Shown here: in pieces, positions 1 through 5,007 of the stretch | Layout: each line of letters opens with the position of its first letter | How positions within the stretch are numbered: the stretch's first letter is position 1 | Source: Actinomycetes bacterium | GTDB lineage: Bacteria > Actinomycetota > Acidimicrobiia > Acidimicrobiales > Ilumatobacteraceae | NCBI GenBank assembly: GCA_023417265.1 | Contig: JAEZFY010000287.1 | Coordinates: 1 to 7,374 of the forward strand | Length of the DNA: 7,374 nt | Direction: 5' to 3' | The notes under the pieces: generated by a model | Databases searched by the model: none | Told to the model about the DNA's origin: nothing | The model's input: the letters and a program-made list of their open reading frames with translations, nothing else | Program-made: the position numbers and the translations under genes

Positions 1-2
1 GC

Positions 3-317
3 GGCACGCCCGGCGGCGCCAACCAACTCCCGTGGAACGCCCAGTCGGTGGCCAGCATCCTCGCCGGTGAGGAGCGGCCCGGCTGGCTCGTCACCGCGCC
101 GCTCTGGGAGTGGCTCCCCGACGACGACGGCCTGCGCATCGAAGCCGGCTTCGTCGACGGCGAGGGCGCCGAGCTCGCCGCCGCAGCGACCCGCGTCGTC
201 GACGCCCCGCGGTGGGGCTGCAAGTCGGCCCAACAAGTCGTGCGGATCCCACTTCCCGGCGAAGCCTGGGAAGCTGCCGCCGACCCGCGCACCGTCGGCC
301 TCGCCCTCGCCTACTGA
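3..317 (+). CDS. 3' end of an unrecognised protein (partial, 5' end outside window)
   Basis: The reading frame is open from the left edge (first full codon at base 3) to a TGA at 315-317, giving about 104 C-terminal residues. Codon bias is typical of the neighbourhood (G/C at third positions), and the frame has no stop, so I read it as a genuine coding tail. A GTG at 48 is an internal valine, because the upstream codons (encoding GTPGGANQLPWNAQS) look equally protein-like. The segment holds a Gly/Asn-rich turn, two Trp-containing strands (GWLVTAPLWEWLP) and a C-terminal part with WGCKSAQQVVRIPLP. I see no membrane segment and no catalytic motif I can name. It ends 12 bp before the -35 box of the next gene, so it belongs to a separate upstream transcription unit. 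Function unknown. Confidence 0.7.
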   Translation, partial: GTPGGANQLPWNAQSVASILAGEERPGWLVTAPLWEWLPDDDGLRIEAGFVDGEGAELAAAATRVVDAPRWGCKSAQQVVRIPLPGEAWEAAADPRTVGLALAY

Positions 318-329
318 CGCCCAGCGGGC

Positions 330-358
330 TTGACATCGCGGATGTATTGCGGCATTAT
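330..358 (+). promoter_or_regulatory. Near-consensus sigma70-type promoter of the TetR gene
   Basis: A perfect -35 hexamer TTGACA (330-335) is followed after exactly 17 bp by CATTAT (353-358), which differs from the -10 consensus TATAAT at two positions and keeps its A2, A5 and T6. This stretch is conspicuously AT-rich for the window. The expected transcription start, 6-8 bp after the -10, falls on or beside the GTG at 366. The promoter therefore probably yields a leaderless mRNA, which is common in actinobacteria. This placement is inferred from sequence only. Confidence 0.75.
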
Positions 359-361
359 CCG
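339..361. promoter_or_regulatory. Candidate operator: inverted repeat CGGAT-N13-ATCCG over the -10 box
   Basis: CGGAT (339-343) and its reverse complement ATCCG (357-361) flank and overlap the -10 hexamer. ATCCG recurs at 376-380 and 381-385, inside the first codons of the regulator gene. TetR proteins usually bind inverted repeats that overlap their own promoter, so autoregulation here would be typical of the family. The arms are only 5 bp, so this is a weak candidate. Confidence 0.3.
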
Positions 362-365
362 AACG

Positions 366-983
366 GTGTCAGGTAATCCGATCCGTGACAGGCGTACCGA
401 GCGACGTCAGGCAACAGTTGCCGAGATTCTCGACGCCGCCTGGGAGTTGGCTCGCTTGCACGGCCTGGCCGGTTTCTCGTTGCGTGAGCTCGCCAACGGC
501 GTCGGGATGCGGCCGCAGTCGCTTTACTCGTACTTCGCGTCGAAGCACGCGATCTACGACGCGATGTACGCCCACGGGTGCCGTGAGTTCGCCGCCGGTC
601 AAGCCCGTTGGGAGCTCACCGGCGAGGCGCTCGCCGACCTGCGCCTGATCGGGCGCTTCTTCGTCGAGTTCTGCACCGACGATCCGGTGCGTTTCCAGCT
701 GATGTTCCAACGCACCATCCCGGGCTTCGAACCGTCGCCCGAATCGTTCCAGCTGTCGGTCGAGAGCCTGGCCGTGGTCGCCGACCACCTCGTGGCGCTC
801 GGCATCGACGATCCGGCGGCGCTCGACCTGTTCACGGCGATCGGTATGGGCGTCGCCGACCAGCAGATCTCCAACGATCCGGGAGGCGATCGGTGGACAC
901 GCCTGATCGACACGGCGGTCGACATGTTCTTCCACCACGTCACGTCACCGGACTTCGCTCCGCTCCCGACCACGCCGATCTGA
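366..983 (+). CDS. TetR/AcrR-family transcriptional regulator
   Basis: A 205-residue protein of normal length for TetR regulators. An N-terminal helix-turn-helix spans roughly residues 17-62, with the family pattern of a first helix (ILDAAWELARLHG), then FSLRELANGVGM and the recognition segment RPQSLYSYFASK. The C-terminal ligand and dimer domain (about 75-195) includes FFVEFCTDDPVRFQLMF, resembling the C-terminal domain of TetR proteins with a WHG-type fold. I chose the GTG at 366 because the promoter at 330-358 places transcription start there. The in-frame TTG (330) and ATG (342) lie inside the promoter and would add residues unlike the family's N-terminus. There is no Shine-Dalgarno, in keeping with a leaderless message. 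The DinB-like gene follows after 25 bp, so the regulator probably heads that operon and may repress it. The ligand cannot be predicted. Confidence 0.9.
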   Translation: MSGNPIRDRRTERRQATVAEILDAAWELARLHGLAGFSLRELANGVGMRPQSLYSYFASKHAIYDAMYAHGCREFAAGQARWELTGEALADLRLIGRFFVEFCTDDPVRFQLMFQRTIPGFEPSPESFQLSVESLAVVADHLVALGIDDPAALDLFTAIGMGVADQQISNDPGGDRWTRLIDTAVDMFFHHVTSPDFAPLPTTPI

Positions 984-995
984 CGGCCCGCACCT

Positions 996-1003
996 GGAGG
1001 AGG
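996..1003 (+). promoter_or_regulatory. Strong ribosome binding site GGAGGAGG
   Basis: GGAGGAGG lies 5 bp before the ATG at 1009 and is the strongest Shine-Dalgarno in the window. It selects ATG 1009 over the ATG at 1015. It suggests that this gene is translated more strongly than the leaderless regulator upstream. Confidence 0.8.
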
Positions 1004-1008
1004 CCACC

Positions 1009-1770
1009 ATGGCCATGACTGCAACACCGGTAGAGGCGATCGCGCCGATCTCGCGAGCCGAGGCGCACGCCTTGGCGGTCACCGAGTACGAGCGCCTCGT
1101 CGAACAACTTCGCTCCCTGGAACCCGACGACTGGGCGCAGCCCACCGACTGCTCGTTGTGGGACGTGCGGGCGATGGCCGGCCACAACGTCGGGATGCTG
1201 TCGGACTTCACGTCGCTGCGCTCGGTGATGCGGCGGATGCGGGCTGCCACCAAGGCCGCCAAGCGATCTGGGAGACCGATGATCGATTCGATGACTGCGC
1301 TACAGGTCGCCGAGCAGGCCGGGTTGCCCACCGACGAACTGATCGAGGTGGCCGCCCGCAACGCCCCGCGCGCCGCCCACTGGCGGTCCACCGCTCCGGC
1401 CCTGCTGCGCCGGATGCCGATGAAGGAGAACGTCGGCGGCCAACCGGAGACGTGGCGGATCGCTTATCTGCTCGACGTGATCTTGACTCGCGACCCGTGG
1501 ATGCACCGGGTCGACATCGCCCGCGCCACCGGCCGCGAGATGACGCTCACCGCCGATCACGACGGCCGCATCATCGCCGACGTCGTCTCCGAATGGGCCC
1601 GCCGACACGGGCAACCGTTCACGCTCGTGCTGACCGGCCCGGCCGGCACCACCTTCACCGCGGGAACGAACCCCGGCGAGCGGATCGAGCTCGACGCCGT
1701 CGAGTTCTGCCGGATCGTGTCCGGGCGGGCACCCGGTCGCGGCCTGCTCGCCCAGCAGGTGCCGTTCTGA
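1009..1770 (+). CDS. DinB-superfamily protein, mycothiol-dependent maleylpyruvate isomerase-like
   Basis: A 253-residue protein. The N-terminal half carries the actinobacterial maleylpyruvate-isomerase/DinB signature: an amphipathic first helix (EYERLVEQLRSLEPDDW), then PTDCSLWDVRAMAGHN with His59, and later LTRDPWMHRVDIARATG with His166 and Asp169. In this superfamily a four-helix bundle binds a divalent metal through three residues, usually His...Glu/Asp...His; His59 and His166 are the visible candidates. The C-terminal region (about 180-253: FTLVLTGPAG, then ERIELDAVEFCRIVSGR) matches the small alpha/beta domain that follows in many members. Family proteins use mycothiol for isomerisation or thiol transfer, but most, probably including this one, have no proven substrate. 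The gene sits 25 bp behind the TetR gene and overlaps the next gene by 4 bp. A role in detoxification under TetR control is an inference. Predicted to be cytoplasmic. Confidence 0.85.
   Translation: MAMTATPVEAIAPISRAEAHALAVTEYERLVEQLRSLEPDDWAQPTDCSLWDVRAMAGHNVGMLSDFTSLRSVMRRMRAATKAAKRSGRPMIDSMTALQVAEQAGLPTDELIEVAARNAPRAAHWRSTAPALLRRMPMKENVGGQPETWRIAYLLDVILTRDPWMHRVDIARATGREMTLTADHDGRIIADVVSEWARRHGQPFTLVLTGPAGTTFTAGTNPGERIELDAVEFCRIVSGRAPGRGLLAQQVPF
1754..1761 (+). promoter_or_regulatory. Ribosome binding site AGCAGGTG supporting a CTG start
   Basis: AGCAGGTG differs at one base from the ideal AGGAGGTG and lies 5 bp before CTG 1767. No in-frame ATG, GTG or TTG lies nearby, so this site is the main argument for the start codon chosen for the downstream gene. 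Confidence 0.5.
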
Positions 1771-2285
1771 GGCGCATCCGGCGCACCGTCCTGGCGGCGG
1801 CGCTCGCAGTCGCATCGGGCGGCTGCGCGGGCGAGCAGACCGGTGGCGCCGACCGCCTGACCGCTACGTCGGTTGCGGCGGTGCCCGGACACACCACGCC
1901 CACCGGCGCGAGCACCACTGCGCCGAGCACCGCCACCCTGGCCACTGCGCCCACCAGCGCGACGCTCGAGCCGCCGCCCCGCCCGGCCAGCGGTGGGCTC
2001 GGTCGGTTCGACGCCGCGTGCGAAGCGCTGCTGATCGAGTTGCTGGCGATCATCGAGCCGTACGTGGCCGGCCGCGACGTCGACGACTTGATGTCGGGCA
2101 ATCTCGACGGCGACGGGATGGCCGCGGCCACCGCGGGCACCCAGGCGCGGCTCGAGGTCGAGTGCCCGGCAATCGACAACCAAACCGCGTTCGAGGAAAT
2201 GATCGCGATCGCCGGGAGGGCGGCGCCGGGCGCGGTGTGGTATCTCGAGGCGATCAACCGCGCCGCCGCGACCCAGCCGGGATGA
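1767..2285 (+). CDS. Small putative lipoprotein with Thr/Ala/Pro-rich linker, unknown function
   Basis: The predicted product is 172 residues from a CTG start that overlaps the preceding TGA (CTGA, 1767-1770). It begins with a basic n-region (MRRIRR), a hydrophobic stretch (TVLAAALAVASG) and Cys20. The lipobox S-G-G-C has an unusual Ser at -3, so lipid attachment is plausible but not certain. Residues 30-75 form a low-complexity Thr/Ala/Ser/Pro linker, typical of exported actinobacterial proteins anchored outside the membrane. The C-terminal domain (about 78-168) looks helical: FDAACEALLIELLAIIEPYVAGRD, an acidic turn NLDGDG, then ARLEVECPAID. Cys85 and Cys133 could form a disulfide. I do not recognise the domain. 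The overlap indicates translational coupling to the DinB-like gene. The coding frame is supported by G/C third positions and by the signal-linker-domain layout. The exact start is the weak point. Confidence 0.65.
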   Translation: MRRIRRTVLAAALAVASGGCAGEQTGGADRLTATSVAAVPGHTTPTGASTTAPSTATLATAPTSATLEPPPRPASGGLGRFDAACEALLIELLAIIEPYVAGRDVDDLMSGNLDGDGMAAATAGTQARLEVECPAIDNQTAFEEMIAIAGRAAPGAVWYLEAINRAAATQPG

Positions 2286-2301
2286 CGCGACGCTCCTGCA
2301 G

Positions 2302-3486
2302 CTAGCGCTCGAGCGCCGGCTCGCGGCAGATCCACAAGAGGGCCAGCGGAACGACCCCGGCCACGGCGAGGGTCGGGCGCAGCCCGACCACTCCGGCTAC
2401 CACCCCTACCAACGCACTCGCCAACGCCCCGAGGCCGATCTGCACCGATCGGTACATGCCGAGCGCGAGCCCGTTGCCGCCGAAGCGTTCGACGGCGAGC
2501 ACGTTGGCCACCGGGCCGAGCGAGCTAACCGTCCCGGCGAAGATCGCGGCGACGCCGTACGTGACGAGGCTGCCGGGCAGCAACACCCAGCCGAGGCCGG
2601 TGATCGTCAACACGAGGGCGGTTCGCCGGCCGCTCGCCCGGGCGCCGATCCGGTCGGCGCTGGCGCCGCCGATCACCTTGGCGACGATCGAGATCAGCCG
2701 CCCGACGACGAGCACCGTCGCCGCCTCGCCGGCCGAGATCTCCCACCGCGTCACCGCGTAAGTGGTGAGGAACGGGATCGATCCGTACTGCAGCGTGGCC
2801 AGCACGATGCCGACGTAGGTCGGCAGGCTGAACACGTCGCGCACCGGCCACTTGCCGCGCGGCCCGGTGAGGCGCGGGCCGAGGTCGGCGAACCCGATCG
2901 ACACGGCGGCGGCCACGAACATGCCCGCCGCGATCCAGAACGGGATCCGCCACGAGGCCGCCGCGCCGAGTGTGCCGAGCAGCGCCGCGGCGAGTAGGCC
3001 GCCGCTGAAGGCGACGCCGTAGATGCCCATCGCAAAGCCGCGCTTGGCCGGTCCGGCCACCCGGCCGACGCCCTGGAGGCCGACCGGGAAGAACAGCCCG
3101 GCTGCCGCGCCGAGCAGCACCTGACCGAGGAGCAGCACGGCGTACGTCGTCGTCATCGCGTTGACGAGTGCACCGGCGAACCCGGCCACGCACGCCAGCC
3201 GGACCACGGTGCGCGGCGTGACGTGGCGGACCGCGTCGCCGCCGATCAGGTTGGTGACGGCGATCGTGCCGGTGAGGACGGCGAAGGCGACACCGCCCTG
3301 GGTCACCGACAAGCCGAGGTCGTCGGCGACGATCGGGAACAGCGGCGAGAGCATCTGCTCGCCGGTGGTGGTGGCGAAGTAGGCACCGCACAGGAGCCCG
3401 AAGGGGAGCCACCGCGGCCCGGGGGCCGGCTCGGTGACCGCCCCGGCAGCGCCGACCGGGTCGTCGGCGCGCGCGATCTCGTCCAT
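2302..3486 (-). CDS. MFS transporter (12 predicted TM segments)
   Basis: A 394-residue membrane protein, about the usual length for a 12-TM major facilitator. A polar, acidic tail of about 25 residues precedes the first membrane helix (WLPFGLLCGAYFATTT). Hydrophobic segments follow at roughly 62-82, 95-112, 115-137, 152-173, 180-200, then a basic/polar central loop (201-220), and a further set from 222 to 386. The loop after TM2 (GGDAVRHVTPR) is a degenerate motif A; its counterpart in the second half is clearer (GGASADRIGARASGRR, about 273-288). I chose ATG 3486; an in-frame TTG at 3504 is possible but lies in the palindrome. It is divergent from the catabolic operon and shares its control region, which suggests it moves that pathway's substrate or product. 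Import or export cannot be told from sequence. Its 3' end is convergent with the lipoprotein gene, 16 bp away. Confidence 0.88.
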   Translation of the reverse strand: MDEIARADDPVGAAGAVTEPAPGPRWLPFGLLCGAYFATTTGEQMLSPLFPIVADDLGLSVTQGGVAFAVLTGTIAVTNLIGGDAVRHVTPRTVVRLACVAGFAGALVNAMTTTYAVLLLGQVLLGAAAGLFFPVGLQGVGRVAGPAKRGFAMGIYGVAFSGGLLAAALLGTLGAAASWRIPFWIAAGMFVAAAVSIGFADLGPRLTGPRGKWPVRDVFSLPTYVGIVLATLQYGSIPFLTTYAVTRWEISAGEAATVLVVGRLISIVAKVIGGASADRIGARASGRRTALVLTITGLGWVLLPGSLVTYGVAAIFAGTVSSLGPVANVLAVERFGGNGLALGMYRSVQIGLGALASALVGVVAGVVGLRPTLAVAGVVPLALLWICREPALER

Positions 3487-3489
3487 CTC

Positions 3490-3502
3490 GCATACAGTAT
3501 GC
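3490..3502. promoter_or_regulatory. Perfect 13-bp palindrome GCATACAGTATGC, candidate shared operator
   Basis: Six-base arms GCATAC and GTATGC flank a single central A. The site occupies most of the gap between the divergent start codons (ATG 3486 on minus, GTG 3508 on plus) and is markedly AT-rich for the window. Short perfect palindromes of this shape are typical of GntR/FadR-type regulators, but the regulator is not encoded next to it. Each strand also reads as a possible -10 element (CAGTAT on plus, CTGTAT on minus) 6-8 bp before its own start codon. I see no convincing -35 on either side. Binding here would be expected to affect both genes. Confidence 0.55.
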
Positions 3503-3507
3503 AAAAC

Positions 3508-4482
3508 GTGACCGGCCTACCCCAGCCCCCGCTGCCGCCCCCGACGCGGCCGCTGCATCTCGACGATGCCGCCGTCGCCGCGCTGCTCGGCGACGCTCCC
3601 GACGCGGTCACCGACGTCGTCGGCCGGGCGTTCGCGGCGTGGGGTCGCGGCGAGGCGGCGACGACGCAGCGCGTGCGCGCCAGCGCCTCGAACCAGATGG
3701 CGAGCGCGATGGCGGCGGTCGTCCCGCCGTTCTCGGGCTCGAAGGTCTACGCCACCAACAACGGCGTGTTCACCTTCCTGATCGCGCTCTACGACGCGGC
3801 CGGCGCACTGCTGTGCACGCTCGACGGCGACATGATCACGCGCCTGCGTACGCCGGCCGCGTCGGCCCTGGCGATTCGCCGTTTCGCCGCTCCGGGCGCG
3901 AGCACGGCCGCCCTCGTCGGCGCTGGCCGGCAGGGCTGGGCGCACCTCGAGATGCTCGCCGACGAGGTGCCCGGGCTCGCGCGCGTGGCGATCTCGGCGC
4001 GCTTCCCCGAAGAGATCGACGCGCTGGTCGCCCAGGCCGTGGCCGCCGGGATCCCGGCCGTGCCGGCTGGCTCGCCGACCGAGGCCGTCGCCGGCGCCGA
4101 CGTGATCGTCACCGTGACGTCCTCGGCGACACCGCTGTTCCCCGCCGATGCCGTATCCGACCGGGCGCTCGTCTGCGCCGTCGGAGCTACCAAGTACGAC
4201 CGCTGCGAGATCGACCCGGCGCTCGTCGCCCGCAGTGCGGCGGTGGTGTGCGACGACGTCACGGGCAGCCGCGTCGAGTGCGGCGACCTGATCGCCGCCG
4301 TCGCCGAGGGCCTGTTCGACTGGGACGACGCGATCGAGTTCCACGACGTGCTCGCCGGCAACGTCGCCGTGCCGCGTGCCGGCGCGGCGCCCGTGCTGTT
4401 CGAGACCCAGGGCGTAGCCCTCCAGGACATCGCCGTCGCCGCGCTCGCCTACCGGCGCTACATCGCCCAGCGCCCCGACTGA
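3508..4482 (+). CDS. Ornithine cyclodeaminase / mu-crystallin family NAD(P)-dependent enzyme
   Basis: A 324-residue protein, the normal length for the family. Family landmarks occur in order: GSKVYATN with Lys79, a strand pair ending in LLCTLDGDMIT, the signature RTPAASALA with Arg114, a Rossmann glycine motif GAGRQG (138-143), VTVTSSATPLF, the loop VGATKYDRCEID (225-236), ECGDL, and the closing segment ETQGVALQDIAVA. Members are ornithine cyclodeaminase, alanine dehydrogenase, pyrroline-2-carboxylate or ketimine reductases and related imine enzymes. Classical ornithine cyclodeaminases carry an Asp right after the VGA of the loop; here it is Thr228, and the loop instead resembles mu-crystallin (GASRPDWRELD). 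A ketimine or imine reductase, or an amino-acid dehydrogenase, is therefore likelier than deamination of ornithine. I chose GTG 3508; ATG 3499 is in frame but lies in the palindrome. It is the first gene of the operon. Confidence 0.88.
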   Translation: MTGLPQPPLPPPTRPLHLDDAAVAALLGDAPDAVTDVVGRAFAAWGRGEAATTQRVRASASNQMASAMAAVVPPFSGSKVYATNNGVFTFLIALYDAAGALLCTLDGDMITRLRTPAASALAIRRFAAPGASTAALVGAGRQGWAHLEMLADEVPGLARVAISARFPEEIDALVAQAVAAGIPAVPAGSPTEAVAGADVIVTVTSSATPLFPADAVSDRALVCAVGATKYDRCEIDPALVARSAAVVCDDVTGSRVECGDLIAAVAEGLFDWDDAIEFHDVLAGNVAVPRAGAAPVLFETQGVALQDIAVAALAYRRYIAQRPD

Positions 4483-4503
4483 CCCCGCTTCACCCGCACC
4501 CGC

Positions 4504-4513
4504 AAGGAAGGAA
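4504..4513 (+). promoter_or_regulatory. Purine-rich ribosome binding site AAGGAAGGAA
   Basis: AAGGAAGGAA lies 10 bp before ATG 4524, at the long end of useful spacing. Within the 41-bp gap after the first gene it is the only Shine-Dalgarno-like sequence. The in-frame ATG at 4533 would be too far from it, so ATG 4524 is preferred. Confidence 0.55.
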
Positions 4514-4523
4514 CCACGTCACC

Positions 4524-5003
4524 ATGATCGAGATGCGTCGCCTCAGCCTCAACGAGGCCGAACTCGCCGCCGACGCGGCGCTCGCCAAGGCTGCCGAGCT
4601 CGGCGTCGGTTCGGTGATCGCGATCGTCGACCCGGCCGGCTGGCCGATCGTCGTCAAGCGCCCCGACAACGCCAAGCCGACGAGCGTCAACATCGCCATC
4701 GACAAGGCGTTCACGGCGGCCTGCCACAAGCGCCCGACGCACACCTACACCAACGCCCAACCGGGCCAGGAAGCGTTCGGCATCATGAACATGCACGGCG
4801 GCCGGTTCGCGATCTTCGTCGGTGGCTGGCCGATCGAGGTCGACGGCGAGGTGGTCGGCGGGATCGGCGTGTCCGGGGGGCACACCAAGGAAGACATCGC
4901 CTGCTGCAAGGCCGGCGTGACGGCCGTGCTCGAATCGCTGGGGAAGCCGGTCGACTTCTCGAAGTGGGACAACTGGGCCCCGCCGGCTCCCACCGCGGAG
5001 TGA
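4524..5003 (+). CDS. GlcG/HbpS-like (DUF336) protein
   Basis: A 159-residue single-domain protein matching the GlcG/HbpS/PduO-C fold. An N-terminal helix (LSLNEAELAADAALAKAAELG) is followed by the strand SVIAIVDPAGWPIVVKRPDNA (about 30-50), the helix SVNIAIDKAFTAA (54-66), then FAIFVGGWPIEVDGEVVGGIGVSGG (95-119) and KEDIACCKAGV (122-132). Known relatives bind haem (HbpS) or corrinoid (PduO C-domain), or accompany glycolate and other oxidation operons (GlcG) without a settled activity. There is no signal peptide, so it is probably cytoplasmic, unlike secreted Streptomyces HbpS. The C-terminus adds a Trp-containing tail (FSKWDNWAPP). It lies between two oxidoreductase genes and 4 bp ahead of the aldehyde dehydrogenase, so a role as accessory or uncharacterised enzyme in that pathway is likely. 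No ligand can be assigned from sequence. Confidence 0.87.
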   Translation: MIEMRRLSLNEAELAADAALAKAAELGVGSVIAIVDPAGWPIVVKRPDNAKPTSVNIAIDKAFTAACHKRPTHTYTNAQPGQEAFGIMNMHGGRFAIFVGGWPIEVDGEVVGGIGVSGGHTKEDIACCKAGVTAVLESLGKPVDFSKWDNWAPPAPTAE

Positions 5004-5007
5004 CCCG

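Noticed and set aside
330..365. TTG 330 or ATG 342 as the TetR start codon
   Set aside because: Both lie within the near-consensus promoter, and the added residues (MYCGIIRT) do not resemble TetR N-termini.
1158..2285. A single 375-codon + strand gene running through both the DinB-like and lipoprotein regions
   Set aside because: Up to about 1766 it is the out-of-frame shadow of the DinB-like gene, Arg/Pro-rich and without recognisable motifs. Only the part from 1767 looks like a protein.
2305..2323. Palindromes GCGCTCGAGCGC and CGAGC-GCCG-GCTCG at the convergent gene ends as a bidirectional terminator
   Set aside because: They lie inside the last codons of the MFS gene, have no T-run, and such palindromes arise easily in GC-rich DNA. 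Possible, but not supported enough to list.
3223..3507. An N-terminal extension of the OCD-family gene by about 95 codons
   Set aside because: This part is antisense to the MFS gene and runs through its N-terminal coding region. The family N-terminus is complete from GTG 3508.
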